Assembly (NCBI RefSeq): GCF_011440305.1 | Contig: NZ_JAAOIW010000006.1 | Location: 124,001 to 188,000, forward strand | Reading direction: 5' to 3' | Length of the DNA stretch: 64,000 bases | Source of the DNA: Paenibacillus agricola | Lineage (GTDB): Bacteria > Bacillota > Bacilli > Paenibacillales > NBRC-103111 | Part shown: piece by piece, positions 25,871 through 35,410 of the stretch | How the letters are laid out: the number at the start of each line of letters is the position of its first letter | Numbering within the stretch: position 1 is the first letter of the stretch | Made by a program: the position numbers and the translations under genes | Notes under the pieces: model-generated | Seen by the model: only the letters and a program-made list of their open reading frames with translations | Database searches by the model: none | Told to the model about the DNA's origin: nothing

Positions 25871-26029
25871 GCAATAGAACATTTCATTTTATTTAGGGAT
25901 AGAGTCCTATTTAAAATATAGACATATTATGAACTCCTGATTTTTGCATTGACAGTTTATAAATGATGGTGGTAAAGTAAGACCTAGTAGATTGGTAGGA
26001 ATTAAAAGAATGCAGGGGGAGTTTGAACC

Positions 26030-27124
26030 ATGAACAAAATTAAACAAAGCATAGCGTTAATGCTCGTGCTGATTCTGGCTGTGAGCTTGGCAGCATGCGG
26101 AGCCAAACCAGAGGCTAAGGCACCGGAAGCTACAAACGGCGCAGCCACCACCACAGGTGCTGCTTCATTAGAGAACAAGAAGGTTGCCTTAATTATGCAA
26201 ATTAATCTGGGCACGTTCTCGGCTCAATATATCGAAGGAGTTAAAGAGCAGGTTGAAAAGCTGGGCGGTAAGGTGACTGTATTTACGGCTGAAGGCGATC
26301 TGGCCAAGATGTCCTCTAATCTGGATGCGGCGATCAACCAAAAATTCGACGGCATTCTAATCGACCACGGTACAGCGGAAGCGTTGGAAGCTGGTGTGAA
26401 GAAAGCGTTGGAGAAAAAGATTCCTGTGATTGCCTTCGATGTTGATATCAAGGTGCCGGGCGTAACTGTACTGGAGCAGGGTGACCAAAAGATGGCTGAG
26501 CTTACACTGGACAAGCTGAGCAAGGATATGGACGGCAAAGGCAATATCGTGAAGATCTGGGTAGCCGGCTTTGCGCCAATGGAACGCAGACAAATTGCTT
26601 ACAAAGCATTTATGGATAAAAACACTGGAATTAAGGAAGTAGCGGCATTCGGCGCTGCTTCGCAGAATACAGCTTTGGATACGCAAGCGCAAATGGAAGC
26701 GATTCTGAAGAAGTTTCCGAACAAAGGCGATATTACTGCGGTATGGGCGGCTTGGGATGAATTTGCTAAGGGTGCTGCACGTGCAATCCAACAAGCAGGA
26801 CGTACAGAAATCAAAATTTACGGTATCGATATGAGTGACGAGGATTTGCAAATGATTCAGGATCCGAAGAACCCTTGGGTTGCTTCCGCTGCTGTTGATC
26901 CTAAGGATATCGGACGTATTCAGGTTCGTTTCCTGTACCAAAAGCTGCATGGCGATCAAACACCGGAAAAAATTGTATTGGATCCGGTTTTCGTATCGAG
27001 AGATCAACTTCCAGCTACACAAATATCGACTGCACAACTTAGCGAGCATGTTAAAGGCTGGGGTAAAAGTGAACAGGGATATACGGAATGGTTGAAGCAA
27101 GCTGAGAAGCCTGTAAATAAATGA
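26030..27124 (+). CDS. Sugar ABC transporter substrate-binding lipoprotein (Peripla_BP_4/RbsB type)
   Basis: A 364-residue lipoprotein with lipobox SLAACG (Cys23) and a periplasmic-binding type 1 fold: KVALIMQINLGTFSAQYIEGV, DGILIDHGTAEALEAGVKKAL, IPVIAFDVDI and later ITAVWAAWDEFAKGAARAIQQAG. It belongs to the ribose/galactose/AI-2 group. Its partners are an RbsA-type ATPase and an RbsC-type permease directly downstream. The sugar cannot be named from sequence. GGGGGAG lies 8 nt before ATG. Confidence 0.88.
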   Translation: MNKIKQSIALMLVLILAVSLAACGAKPEAKAPEATNGAATTTGAASLENKKVALIMQINLGTFSAQYIEGVKEQVEKLGGKVTVFTAEGDLAKMSSNLDAAINQKFDGILIDHGTAEALEAGVKKALEKKIPVIAFDVDIKVPGVTVLEQGDQKMAELTLDKLSKDMDGKGNIVKIWVAGFAPMERRQIAYKAFMDKNTGIKEVAAFGAASQNTALDTQAQMEAILKKFPNKGDITAVWAAWDEFAKGAARAIQQAGRTEIKIYGIDMSDEDLQMIQDPKNPWVASAAVDPKDIGRIQVRFLYQKLHGDQTPEKIVLDPVFVSRDQLPATQISTAQLSEHVKGWGKSEQGYTEWLKQAEKPVNK

Positions 27125-27176
27125 TTTGGTAATTAATCATAGAGCATATATAAAGGCATTCATATAGATGTCTGTT

Positions 27177-27206
27177 ATCCCATCGATCCCAATCGATGGG
27201 ATTTTC
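27177..27206 (+). terminator. Hairpin between binding protein and ATPase genes
   Basis: ATCCCATCGAT (27177-27187) pairs perfectly with ATCGATGGGAT (27192-27202), followed by TTTCC. In this position such a stem usually lets only part of the transcription pass, or protects the upstream mRNA, so the binding protein is made in excess. Confidence 0.6.
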
Positions 27207-27233
27207 CATTGAAATGAGGAGCGTGATGTCAGT

Positions 27234-28745
27234 ATGACGAAGTCCGTCACTTTACTGCAAATGAGTCATATATCCAAATCGTTTCCGGGTGTAAAGGCAT
27301 TGCAGCAGGTTGATTTTGCTGTCAGAGGCGGCGAAATCCACGCATTGCTCGGTGCAAATGGGGCAGGGAAGAGTACGCTGATTAAGGTGATGTCTGGAGC
27401 TTACCTGCCGGACGAAGGAGAAATCGCGATTGACGGAAAACCGCTGAGAATTGGCGGACCAAGTGATGCAATCCAGAGCGGCATTCAATGTGTCTATCAG
27501 GAAGTGGATACAGCTCTAGTACCCAAGCTGACGGTTGCGGAAAATATTATGCTCGACCGGATGACTCGCGGAAGTAGCTGGTTAAACTGGAGGCAAATGG
27601 AGCGGGAGGCCGCGAAGCTCTTAAGCGATATCGGTTTGGAGGTTGATGTGAGACGTCAGGCGGGTGAGCTGAGCATCGCGCAAAAGCAAATGGTGCTCAT
27701 CGCCAGAGCGCTGGCGCAGAAAGCCAAATTTATTATATTCGACGAGCCGACAGCGCCGCTCAGCAATGACGAGGCTGATCAGCTGTTCCGCATCATGGAT
27801 CGGCTCAAGGCAGAGGGTGTAGGCTGTATTTTTATATCCCACCGCTTGAATGAGGTGTTCCGCATTAGCGATAAAGTAACAGTTATGCGCGACGGGCGGA
27901 TTATTGCGACCCAGGCCGCTGCTGATACGAATATCGATAGTGTGATCGAACAGATGCTGGGCAGAACGTTTGAAGAGGAGTTTCCCAAGGTAGAGGTGCC
28001 GATTGGAGAGACGTTGCTGGTAGCGAGCAGTGTGACGCAAGGAACCAAGGTACGTGATGTGAGCTTGTCCGTGCACAGCGGCGAAATCGTTGGCATCTTC
28101 GGTATGGTTGGAGCCGGGAAGACGGAGCTGGCTAGACTCTTGTTCGGTGCCGATTTGTTAGAAAGCGGGCAAATAGAGCTGCGCGGCAAGCGGCTGAAGC
28201 TGGGCAGCCCAAGTGATGCGATACGCGAAGGGATAGCACTTATTCCCGAGGAGCGGCGAAAACAGGGCATTCTGGTTGAACAGTCGGTCAAGCACAATCT
28301 GTCTCTGCCGCTGCTCAAGCTATTCAGCCGGTTCGGGTTCGTGCAGCAGTCACAGGAAGCTGCAAATGCAAGGTCGATGATCGGGCAACTGGGCGTGCAG
28401 CCGCCGAATATGGAGCAGCTTGTGAAATATTTGAGCGGAGGCAACCAGCAGAAGGTAGCCGTCGGCAAATGGCTTCCGACCGATGCCCAGATTTATATTT
28501 TTGACGAACCAACTAAGGGAGTAGATATAGGAGCGAAAAGCGATATCTTTCGTCTGATTGGCCGTCTGGCTGGAGAAGGCAAAGGCATTATATATTGTTC
28601 CTGCGAAATGACCGAGCTTCTAGGGATTGCCGACCGGATTCTGGTAATGAGCTACGGGCAAATTGTTAAGGAGCTGCGTCGTGATGAGGCTACACAGGAA
28701 AATATGTTGTATTATGCAAGTGCAGGGGAGGCAGCGTTTCAGTGA
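27234..28745 (+). CDS. Sugar ABC transporter ATP-binding protein, RbsA type (two ABC domains)
   Basis: A 503-residue double ATPase. Domain 1 has Walker A GANGAGKS (40-47), signature LSIAQKQM and Walker B FIIFDEPTAPLS; domain 2 has GMVGAGKTELARLLFG, signature LSGGNQQKVAVGKWL and IYIFDEPTKGVDIGAK. As in other carbohydrate-uptake type 2 ATPases, the second Walker A ends GKT rather than GKS. It energises import with the RbsC-type permease, whose GTG start overlaps its stop codon by 4 bp. Confidence 0.92.
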   Translation: MTKSVTLLQMSHISKSFPGVKALQQVDFAVRGGEIHALLGANGAGKSTLIKVMSGAYLPDEGEIAIDGKPLRIGGPSDAIQSGIQCVYQEVDTALVPKLTVAENIMLDRMTRGSSWLNWRQMEREAAKLLSDIGLEVDVRRQAGELSIAQKQMVLIARALAQKAKFIIFDEPTAPLSNDEADQLFRIMDRLKAEGVGCIFISHRLNEVFRISDKVTVMRDGRIIATQAAADTNIDSVIEQMLGRTFEEEFPKVEVPIGETLLVASSVTQGTKVRDVSLSVHSGEIVGIFGMVGAGKTELARLLFGADLLESGQIELRGKRLKLGSPSDAIREGIALIPEERRKQGILVEQSVKHNLSLPLLKLFSRFGFVQQSQEAANARSMIGQLGVQPPNMEQLVKYLSGGNQQKVAVGKWLPTDAQIYIFDEPTKGVDIGAKSDIFRLIGRLAGEGKGIIYCSCEMTELLGIADRILVMSYGQIVKELRRDEATQENMLYYASAGEAAFQ

Positions 28746-29731
28746 AAGATAAATGGCTTGATTTATCCTATAAATACGGAGCTTTAGTGATTATCGCTCT
28801 CGTTATTGTACTTTTTTCCTTGAGCAACGAGAACTTTCTGTCTTATGATAATTTGGCTGATATATTGCGCTCGATCTCTATCGTTACCTTTGTGGCGATC
28901 GGTGTCACCTTTTCGCAAATCGTCGATGGCTTCGATCTGTCGGTAGGATCGACGGTTTCGTTAACGACCGTTGTTGTGGCTTCGATGATGGTATTTTACC
29001 AGCTGCCGCTGGTTGTAGTGCTTACGGTTCCCTTGCTAATCGGGGCGTTGGTCGGATTGTTAAATGCGCTACTGATCGTCAAGGTTCGTATTCCCGATCT
29101 GTTGGCAACGTTGGCGGTCATGTACATTATCGGCGGCGTGCACAAGACCTACACGAAAGGCTTCTCCATTTATAACAATATGCAGCTGCCAGATGGAGCG
29201 AAGGCACCGGGTAAATTTACAGAGTCATTCCTCTGGATTGGCCAAGGCAAGCTGCTGGGGCTTCCGGTTCCGGTAATCCTGATGATTGTTGCAGTTGTGG
29301 TTGTGCATATTTTCCTGACATATACCCGCTGGGGACGGCAGCTGTATGTTACCGGAGGCAACCAGGAAGCGGCGCGTTTATCAGGTATTCGGGTTAACCG
29401 TGTACGCACTTTGGCGTACGTGCTGTCCGGGATCTTTGCTGCGATTGGCGGGCTGCTGTTCGCAGCGCGCGTTGGCTCCGGCCAGATTGACGCGGGGGCT
29501 CCCCTATTAATGGAATCGGTCGCCGCGGTGTTCGTCGGATACTCCGTCTTGGGTGCGGGCAAGCCTAACGTTATTGGTACTTTTTTTGGGGCTGTCCTGA
29601 TCGGAGTTCTGTTGAACGGGCTGACCATGCTGAACCTGCCTTATTATGCCTTCGATATTATTAAAGGTTTGGTGCTCGTCCTGGCGCTTGCGATTACTTT
29701 TATCCATTTAACGCGTAAACGTGCTGCGTAG
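28742..29731 (+). CDS. Sugar ABC transporter permease, RbsC type
   Basis: A 329-residue membrane protein of the ribose-type permease family with about 8-10 helices. Diagnostic phrases are DGFDLSVGSTVSLTTVV, IPDLLATLAVMYIIGGVHKTYTKG, GRQLYVTGGNQEAARLSGIRV and the end LNGLTMLNLPYYAFDIIKG. It forms the membrane pore as a dimer with the RbsA-type ATPase. GTG start at 28742 overlaps the upstream stop (GTGA), which indicates translational coupling. Confidence 0.92.
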   Translation: MKDKWLDLSYKYGALVIIALVIVLFSLSNENFLSYDNLADILRSISIVTFVAIGVTFSQIVDGFDLSVGSTVSLTTVVVASMMVFYQLPLVVVLTVPLLIGALVGLLNALLIVKVRIPDLLATLAVMYIIGGVHKTYTKGFSIYNNMQLPDGAKAPGKFTESFLWIGQGKLLGLPVPVILMIVAVVVVHIFLTYTRWGRQLYVTGGNQEAARLSGIRVNRVRTLAYVLSGIFAAIGGLLFAARVGSGQIDAGAPLLMESVAAVFVGYSVLGAGKPNVIGTFFGAVLIGVLLNGLTMLNLPYYAFDIIKGLVLVLALAITFIHLTRKRAA

Positions 29732-29809
29732 TTGTGTTTGTTTTACACGCAATGGTATGATTTAGGCTAATGGTCCATCGGGCTGTTGTTGGGAAAGGAT
29801 GGGTTTACT

Positions 29810-30400
29810 TTGGCAATACAGATTCCGTTAAAGGGTAACAAAAATATGGAACTTGACGATATCATTAAGCTGGCTCCCAAGCAGTGGGCTAAAATTTTCG
29901 AAAGATCCGTTTTGAAAACAGAAAAGCAGTGGCTGCAACCCAAAACAAACGGGATAAAAATTAAATTAACATCGGATCAGCGCCAGGATGTAATCCTGCA
30001 CAAGAACGGGTTTGTCGAGAAGCATAGCGGGGATTCCTTAATGCTAGACGGAAAGATTAGATTTACGGATCACGGCTTGCAACGAATTTCTGAGAGAATC
30101 GATAAAATGCCACCCGAGACGCCTCCATCAGAGGCAGCCATGCGAGCTATGGTAGACCTAGTTATACGTTCGACTGAAGTATCCCAGGATGCAGAGTGGA
30201 GAGGTTATGCTTCGCTTAGCTACAGCTTTAAAGGCACGTACGAACAAACCGAGTGCGCTGTTGTGGTGGTCTTTGAGGGTGACAGGCTGGTAATTACAGA
30301 GGTTACCGATATAGGGGAAACCGTTAATGTGACCTCCTTAATCCAGGAGGACCAGCTGCAGAGGCTGCAGGCATTCAGGGACCAGCTCCAGCACGAATAG
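29810..30400 (+). CDS. Uncharacterised protein with a DHGLQRISERI motif
   Basis: A 196-residue soluble protein with no signal peptide or membrane segment, which I cannot assign to a named family. The middle carries RFTDHGLQRISERIDKM, a His-x-x-x-Arg-x-x-x-Arg pattern seen in small DUF4258-like domains of toxin or nuclease-like folds, and the C-terminal half (ECAVVVVFEGDRLVITEVTDI) looks like a beta sheet ending the same domain. The TTG at 29810 has AAAGGAT 9 nt upstream; an ATG at 29846 after AAAGGG is also possible. It follows the sugar transporter by 80 bp but has its own terminator, so the link may be accidental. Confidence 0.55.
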   Translation: MAIQIPLKGNKNMELDDIIKLAPKQWAKIFERSVLKTEKQWLQPKTNGIKIKLTSDQRQDVILHKNGFVEKHSGDSLMLDGKIRFTDHGLQRISERIDKMPPETPPSEAAMRAMVDLVIRSTEVSQDAEWRGYASLSYSFKGTYEQTECAVVVVFEGDRLVITEVTDIGETVNVTSLIQEDQLQRLQAFRDQLQHE

Positions 30401-30456
30401 TTCCCCAAGTCCGATGAAGAAGCCGAATTATTGTGACCATACTTACGCAATTTGTT

Positions 30457-30507
30457 AAAAAGACTTATTCTCATGGCTATGATGCCGTGAGATAAGTCTT
30501 TTTTTTA
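30457..30507 (+). terminator. Strong Rho-independent terminator
   Basis: AAAAAGACTTAT (30457-30468) pairs with ATAAGTCTTTTT, with an inner stem CTCATGGC/GCCGTGAG (one G-T pair) and eight T residues at the end. It closes transcription of the gene ending at 30400. Confidence 0.92.
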
Positions 30508-30556
30508 ATGCCAATGCGAACCGTCATTAAGACAGTACATCCGTTTATCCTCGCTT

Positions 30557-31564
30557 CTATAGTGCAAGTGCTTCGGATAGCTGCCGATAAGGAGAGGCTA
30601 ATGTTTCGGCAATGTGCTGTACAGGCTCATGAAATTGGGAGGACGGTGAATAAATCATTTGGATCGTCCGAGCTGGATAACTCGCATCCAATCTAAAAAT
30701 TTGGTAAGGGATGGACTCATGATGTAACCTGCGGGGTAACGGGTTCGGAGAATGGAGAGTATTGAAAAAACTAACCGTGTCATAGATGAAAGAATTGGGC
30801 AAAATGGCGCAGCCTAAACCGTTAGAAATCATGTTGATGACGATTCCCACATCGTTGACCTCACGAATATCCCCCGGCATGCTGCCGAGCAGTTGTACTA
30901 CAGCCTGTTCGGTCATTTTTTTTAGGAGAAAGCGTGAGTTGAATAATATTAGCGTTGTATTCAACAGGTGGTCGATATTTTCTAATTGGTCGCCAGTACC
31001 AATATCCATATCACGTGGAGCCAAGAAGAGCATTTCCTCGGCAAACATCTTTAATGATTCGAGATCGGGTCTGTTGTATTGATGGGGAACGATACCGAGG
31101 TCAATTTCCCCTATAGACACCAAATCGAGAATGAAGTTAGGGGGCTCCGACAATATATCGTAGGTCAGGAGCGGAAAGGAACGATTCATTTCAAGCAGAA
31201 TAGGATTGAAAAAGGATACGCTCAACGGGCGGGAAATTCCGATTTTTAATTTTTTCCTTGAAACCTCTTGGTTATTTAAACTTTTGGCCAGGGGGTCCAT
31301 GTATAGAGCCTTTAATTTGTTGATAATCATCACGTCGTCAATCTCCTGAACAGCCTTTAGTGCATGATTTAAAAAGGCGGTCCCATGTGTGGTCAATTTG
31401 ACACCCTTCCAATTTCTCTCCAGCAAGTTGACGCCCAACTCTTGTTCCAGTTTTTTCAATCTTGTCGTTAATGTAGGTTGTGAAAGGTGTAGCAATTGAG
31501 CTGCTTTAGAAATGCTTTTTTCCCGGGTTATGGTTATGAAGGCGTGCAAGTCCGTCCAATCCAT
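30557..31564 (-). CDS. LysR-family transcriptional regulator
   Basis: A 335-residue LysR protein. The N-terminal helix-turn-helix is canonical (LHAFITITREKSISKAAQLLHL, then SQPTLTTRLKKLEQELG), and the C-terminal part is the periplasmic-binding-like effector domain. The ATG at 31564 has GGAGG 8 nt upstream. It is divergent from the ABC transporter-amidase operon starting at 31772, with a 207-bp gap in between, and is the likely activator of that operon. LysR regulators usually bind the transported compound or a metabolite of it. Confidence 0.92.
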   Translation of the reverse strand: MDWTDLHAFITITREKSISKAAQLLHLSQPTLTTRLKKLEQELGVNLLERNWKGVKLTTHGTAFLNHALKAVQEIDDVMIINKLKALYMDPLAKSLNNQEVSRKKLKIGISRPLSVSFFNPILLEMNRSFPLLTYDILSEPPNFILDLVSIGEIDLGIVPHQYNRPDLESLKMFAEEMLFLAPRDMDIGTGDQLENIDHLLNTTLILFNSRFLLKKMTEQAVVQLLGSMPGDIREVNDVGIVINMISNGLGCAILPNSFIYDTVSFFNTLHSPNPLPRRLHHESIPYQIFRLDASYPARTIQMIYSPSSQFHEPVQHIAETLASPYRQLSEALAL

Positions 31565-31771
31565 GGCGAACACCTCCTTTTTAGTTGTATAAAGCTACCT
31601 AATATAAGAAGTGGCACAATAAGTAACATTAATATAACACAAAATATTTAAAGAGGGTATATGAAATTACTATTACCTCCCGCAATGTATTTTCATGTTA
31701 CTATATGTGTCATAGGAAGATAAATAAATAGCTTCATTAGTGCTTAAAAATGTGCAAGGTGGTGAGTAGAC

Positions 31772-32764
31772 ATGGATGAAGTATTAAAGATAGAAAATCT
31801 AGTTGCTGAGTTTTCAACCAATAGGGGGATGGTAGCAGCTGTTCGTGGTGTCTCACTCCGTGTACCAAAAGGAAAAACACTTGTCGTTCTGGGTGAATCT
31901 GGATCGGGGAAAAGTGTCATGCTGCGCTCTATATTACGGATGACTCCCATAGGCTCACGGTTGTCTGGCACGATATGCTTTCAAGATGAAGAGCTGCTGG
32001 AGAAGTCGGATAAAGAAATCCAGGCTATTAGGGGCAATAAGATCGCCATGATATTTCAGGATTCTTTATCTGCACTTGATCCCTTGTACCGGGTGGGGGC
32101 ACAAATCGAAGAGACGATCATGGCCCATCAGAAAGTGCGACGCTCCCAGGCCAAAGAGCAGGTCGTTGAGCTTTTTCGCAAAGTAGGCATCCCTTCACCC
32201 CAAGAGCGTGCCAAGGTTTATCCCCATCAAATGAGTGGGGGAATGCGCCAGCGTGCTGTGATCGCTATGGCATTAGCTTGCACCCCGGAGCTTCTATTGG
32301 CGGATGAGCCAACCACTGCATTGGATGTGACCATTCAATCGCAAATTCTTCATTTGTTCAAGGAGATCCAAGCGGAATACGGAATGTCGATTATTATGGT
32401 TACCCATGATATCGGTGTTGCTGCTGAAATTGCTGACGAAATCGCTGTTATGTATGCGGGGCGAATTGTGGAGTTCGGTAGTATGAAACAGATTCTGTCT
32501 TCTCCGGCACATCCTTATACCAAGGGGCTTATAGCAGCAACGCCCCGTCAAGGGCATAAGGGAAGGCTGGTTACCATTCCCGGGCTTCCTCCTTCTATAG
32601 CTAACATGCCCACAGGCTGTGCTTTCGCCGAGCGATGCCCAGAGGCTCAGCCTGCTTGCTCCAAACAAACACCCGCCTTCGTCCTGTTAAATCCTTGGCA
32701 GCGAGCTGCTTGTATTCGACTGCCTGAGACCCAATCGAAGATAGACCTTGAAATCGCGTATTAA
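31772..32764 (+). CDS. ABC transporter ATP-binding protein, DppD/OppD type
   Basis: A 330-residue ATPase with Walker [10 protein letters not shown]-loop [15 protein letters not shown], signature [10 protein letters not shown], Walker [15 protein letters not shown] and the C-terminal Cys motif [15 protein letters not shown]. It is the first gene of a second peptide-type transporter operon, where the two ATPase genes are split: this one comes before the binding protein and the OppF-type gene after the permeases. AGGTGG lies upstream of ATG. Confidence 0.9.
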   Translation: MDEVLKIENLVAEFSTNRGMVAAVRGVSLRVPKGKTLVVLGESGSGKSVMLRSILRMTPIGSRLSGTICFQDEELLEKSDKEIQAIRGNKIAMIFQDSLSALDPLYRVGAQIEETIMAHQKVRRSQAKEQVVELFRKVGIPSPQERAKVYPHQMSGGMRQRAVIAMALACTPELLLADEPTTALDVTIQSQILHLFKEIQAEYGMSIIMVTHDIGVAAEIADEIAVMYAGRIVEFGSMKQILSSPAHPYTKGLIAATPRQGHKGRLVTIPGLPPSIANMPTGCAFAERCPEAQPACSKQTPAFVLLNPWQRAACIRLPETQSKIDLEIAY

Positions 32765-32818
32765 GTAAATACAATAGGATGGTTAACAGGCTATATAACA
32801 TGAGGAGGCTATATAAGT

Positions 32819-34441
32819 ATGGATAAAAAGCGGAATCTACGTAAAGGGCTACAGACGTTGATATTGTCTGTAGTTGCACTAATGGTTATAGCGGGATGCA
32901 CCAAGGGAGCGACTGAAGGCCCCACCGCAGCAGCGCCGGCTGAGAAGAAGCCATTGGTTATCGCAATGTCGGCTGCCAATGTTCCGCTTCCAGATACATC
33001 GCCAACTGAAGCACTGGAAGGCTGGAGATTCGTTGGTTTTCAGCTTTACGATGGATTGACCAGGTGGAGCCTGGCTCAAGGGGACAAGCCGGCTGAAGTC
33101 GGACCTGGGTTGGCGGAAACGTGGGAGGTCTCCAAGGAAGACCCGAAACTGTGGACGTTTCATCTGCGCAAAAACGTTAAGTTTCACGATGGGACGCCTT
33201 TCAATGCCGACGCTGTGATCTTCGCCATGGATCGCATTAAAAAACAGGATTCGCCTTTTTATAATGCCAGAGCGGCAGCGAGTGTATTAAGCTATTTGAA
33301 ATATATCGATAGTTACAAGAAAGTGGACGACGATACGATACAGATTACGACCAAGGAACCTTACAGCTATCTTCTCTACGATATTGCTTTTATTCTCGTT
33401 CCTAGTCCAGAAGCTGTGACCAAGTATGCTCAGGAATATACGAATCATCCTGCAGGTACAGGACCTTTTAAATTCGTCAGTATGAAGCAAGGTCAAGAGT
33501 TGGTGATGGAGAAAAACGAGCAGTATTGGGGTGCGATTCCCAAAGTCGACAAAGTCATTCTGCGACCAATGCCTGATGCTTCATCGAGACTTGCGGCGCT
33601 GCAAACCGGTGATGTGAACTGGGCGGAGATCCCTCCTCCAGAAGCTGTGAATCAATTGAAAAAGTCCGGCTTTCAAGTGATGTTGAATAATTATCCGCAT
33701 ATTTGGACCTACGTGTTCAATATGGCAGAAGGGCCATGGAAAGATAAACGCGTGAGACAAGCAGCCAATTATGCAATCGACCGGGAAGGATTAAGTAAAT
33801 CTTTGTTAAATGATGTAGCTAAGCCTGCTCTGCAACTGTTTTATCCCGGTCATTCGTGGTATAGCGAGAGTGCAGTGAAGTACGGTTATGACCCAGAGAA
33901 GGCCAAGAAATTACTTGCCGAAGCGGGTTATCCGAATGGATTTCAAACTACCTTTATCGTTCCAACGAGCGGCTCTGGCAATATGTGGCCGCTGCCGATG
34001 AATGAGTTTGTGCAAAAGAATTTAAAGGATATCGGTATCAATGTGAAAATTCAAGCCATCGAATGGCAGACCTTGATCACTACATTCAGAACCGGATTTG
34101 CCCCGGGAACCGATGTGGGAGCCTATAATTACTCTTTCGCGGCGATTGCGCCATGGGCCTACGAACGGTATTATGCGAAAAGCTCCTTTAAACCAAATGG
34201 CTTTAATGTCGGTGAGTATTCCAATGATCAGCTTGAGGGACTTTTGGAAAAAGCTAGACAGTCGTTCAATCCATCGGAAAGAGACGGCTACCTGCGGGAA
34301 GCAGGCACGATCGTTACCGAGGATGCGCCTTGGCTATTTGTAGCCCATGATCTGAATTTACGGGCTTTAGCCAAAAATGTAAAAGGGTTCATACAGCCTC
34401 AATCCTGGTTTGCAGATTTGACCAGCATTCATATCGAGTAA
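32819..34441 (+). CDS. ABC transporter substrate-binding lipoprotein, family 5
   Basis: A 540-residue SBP_bac_5 protein with lipobox VIAGCTKG and the family phrases LWTFHLRKNVKFHDGTPFNADAV, HPAGTGPFKFVSMKQGQ and KRVRQAANYAIDREGL. It is expected to bind oligopeptides or other amide-rich compounds outside the cell. GAGGAGG precedes ATG. It sits between its ATPase and permease genes, and the same operon encodes an amidase, so the ligand may be an amide. Confidence 0.9.
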   Translation: MDKKRNLRKGLQTLILSVVALMVIAGCTKGATEGPTAAAPAEKKPLVIAMSAANVPLPDTSPTEALEGWRFVGFQLYDGLTRWSLAQGDKPAEVGPGLAETWEVSKEDPKLWTFHLRKNVKFHDGTPFNADAVIFAMDRIKKQDSPFYNARAAASVLSYLKYIDSYKKVDDDTIQITTKEPYSYLLYDIAFILVPSPEAVTKYAQEYTNHPAGTGPFKFVSMKQGQELVMEKNEQYWGAIPKVDKVILRPMPDASSRLAALQTGDVNWAEIPPPEAVNQLKKSGFQVMLNNYPHIWTYVFNMAEGPWKDKRVRQAANYAIDREGLSKSLLNDVAKPALQLFYPGHSWYSESAVKYGYDPEKAKKLLAEAGYPNGFQTTFIVPTSGSGNMWPLPMNEFVQKNLKDIGINVKIQAIEWQTLITTFRTGFAPGTDVGAYNYSFAAIAPWAYERYYAKSSFKPNGFNVGEYSNDQLEGLLEKARQSFNPSERDGYLREAGTIVTEDAPWLFVAHDLNLRALAKNVKGFIQPQSWFADLTSIHIE

Positions 34442-34452
34442 AGGGTGACGTC

Positions 34453-35397
34453 ATGGCACAGTTTCTTCTTAAACGCATTATATTGATGATCCCTACACTG
34501 CTTGGGGTATCGATTATCGTCTTTCTTATGCTGCAAATTGTACCTGGCGATCCGATAGACAGCATACTGTCCCCGGATGCTACGGAGGCCGACCGCCAAA
34601 AGCTCGTGCAGGAGATGGGATTCGATCAGCCTCTATATATTCAATATATGGACTGGATGATGCATATTCTGCGAGGGGATTTAGGCCAGTCTATCATCAA
34701 ACGTGTTTCCATTAACCAACTGCTTTTTGATGGATTGTGGAACACATTGGTCTTAGCGTTATCAGCGGGATTATTTTCATTCGTTCTCAGTATAGCTATT
34801 GGGGTTTATAGCGCTTATAAGCCCAAGTCGTGGCTTGCTTCGTTAGCCAATATTATTGGATTAACAGGTGTGACCATTCCCAACTACTGGATGTCGCTTA
34901 TACTGATAGGCATCTTTTCTGTAACACTCGGCTGGCTTCCTCCATCAGGGATGATGAGTTCAGGCAATGGGGGTATTGGTGATTTGCTGCTGCATTTGGT
35001 TCTTCCTTCCATAGCGGCTGGCATGACGACGCTAGGAGTCATGACGCGGATGGTGCGGAGCACGATTTATGATATCTTGAACCAAGATTTCGTGGCTACC
35101 CTTCAAGCGAAGGGTGTGAGTTCATTTACAATTATGAAGCATGTTCTCAGAAATGGAACGCCGATGATTTTGACAGTGGCCGGCTTGCAGTTCGGCCATC
35201 TGCTCGGTGGTTCTGTTTTAGTGGAAACTGTCTTTACCTGGCCTGGCCTAGGCCAACTGATTTATCAAGCTATCAGCCAGAGGGATTTCCCGGTTATACA
35301 AGCAGGAGTGCTGTCTATCGCTGTTATATTCGTTATTTTGAATCTGACTGTTGATGCGCTCCATGCTATGATCGATCCCAGGGTCAGACATACGTAA
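34453..35397 (+). CDS. ABC transporter permease, DppB/OppB type
   Basis: A 314-residue permease: the first helix LLKRIILMIPTLLGVSIIVFL, the periplasmic loop VPGDPIDSILSPDATEADRQ, and the EAA loop DFVATLQAKGVSSFTIMKHVLRNGTPMI. Gap of 11 bp to the binding protein gene. It forms the channel with the next gene's product. Confidence 0.9.
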   Translation: MAQFLLKRIILMIPTLLGVSIIVFLMLQIVPGDPIDSILSPDATEADRQKLVQEMGFDQPLYIQYMDWMMHILRGDLGQSIIKRVSINQLLFDGLWNTLVLALSAGLFSFVLSIAIGVYSAYKPKSWLASLANIIGLTGVTIPNYWMSLILIGIFSVTLGWLPPSGMMSSGNGGIGDLLLHLVLPSIAAGMTTLGVMTRMVRSTIYDILNQDFVATLQAKGVSSFTIMKHVLRNGTPMILTVAGLQFGHLLGGSVLVETVFTWPGLGQLIYQAISQRDFPVIQAGVLSIAVIFVILNLTVDALHAMIDPRVRHT

Positions 35398-35410
35398 GGA
35401 GGAGAAGGAA

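Noticed and set aside
26357-27100. 247-codon reverse frame opposite the sugar-binding protein
   Set aside because: The forward strand encodes a canonical binding protein with lipobox and ribosome binding site. The reverse product is Cys/Leu/Arg-rich with no motifs.
27779-28468. 229-codon reverse frame opposite the RbsA-type ATPase
   Set aside because: Both ABC domains of the forward gene are intact, and the reverse product is Ser/Pro-rich low-complexity translation of that gene.
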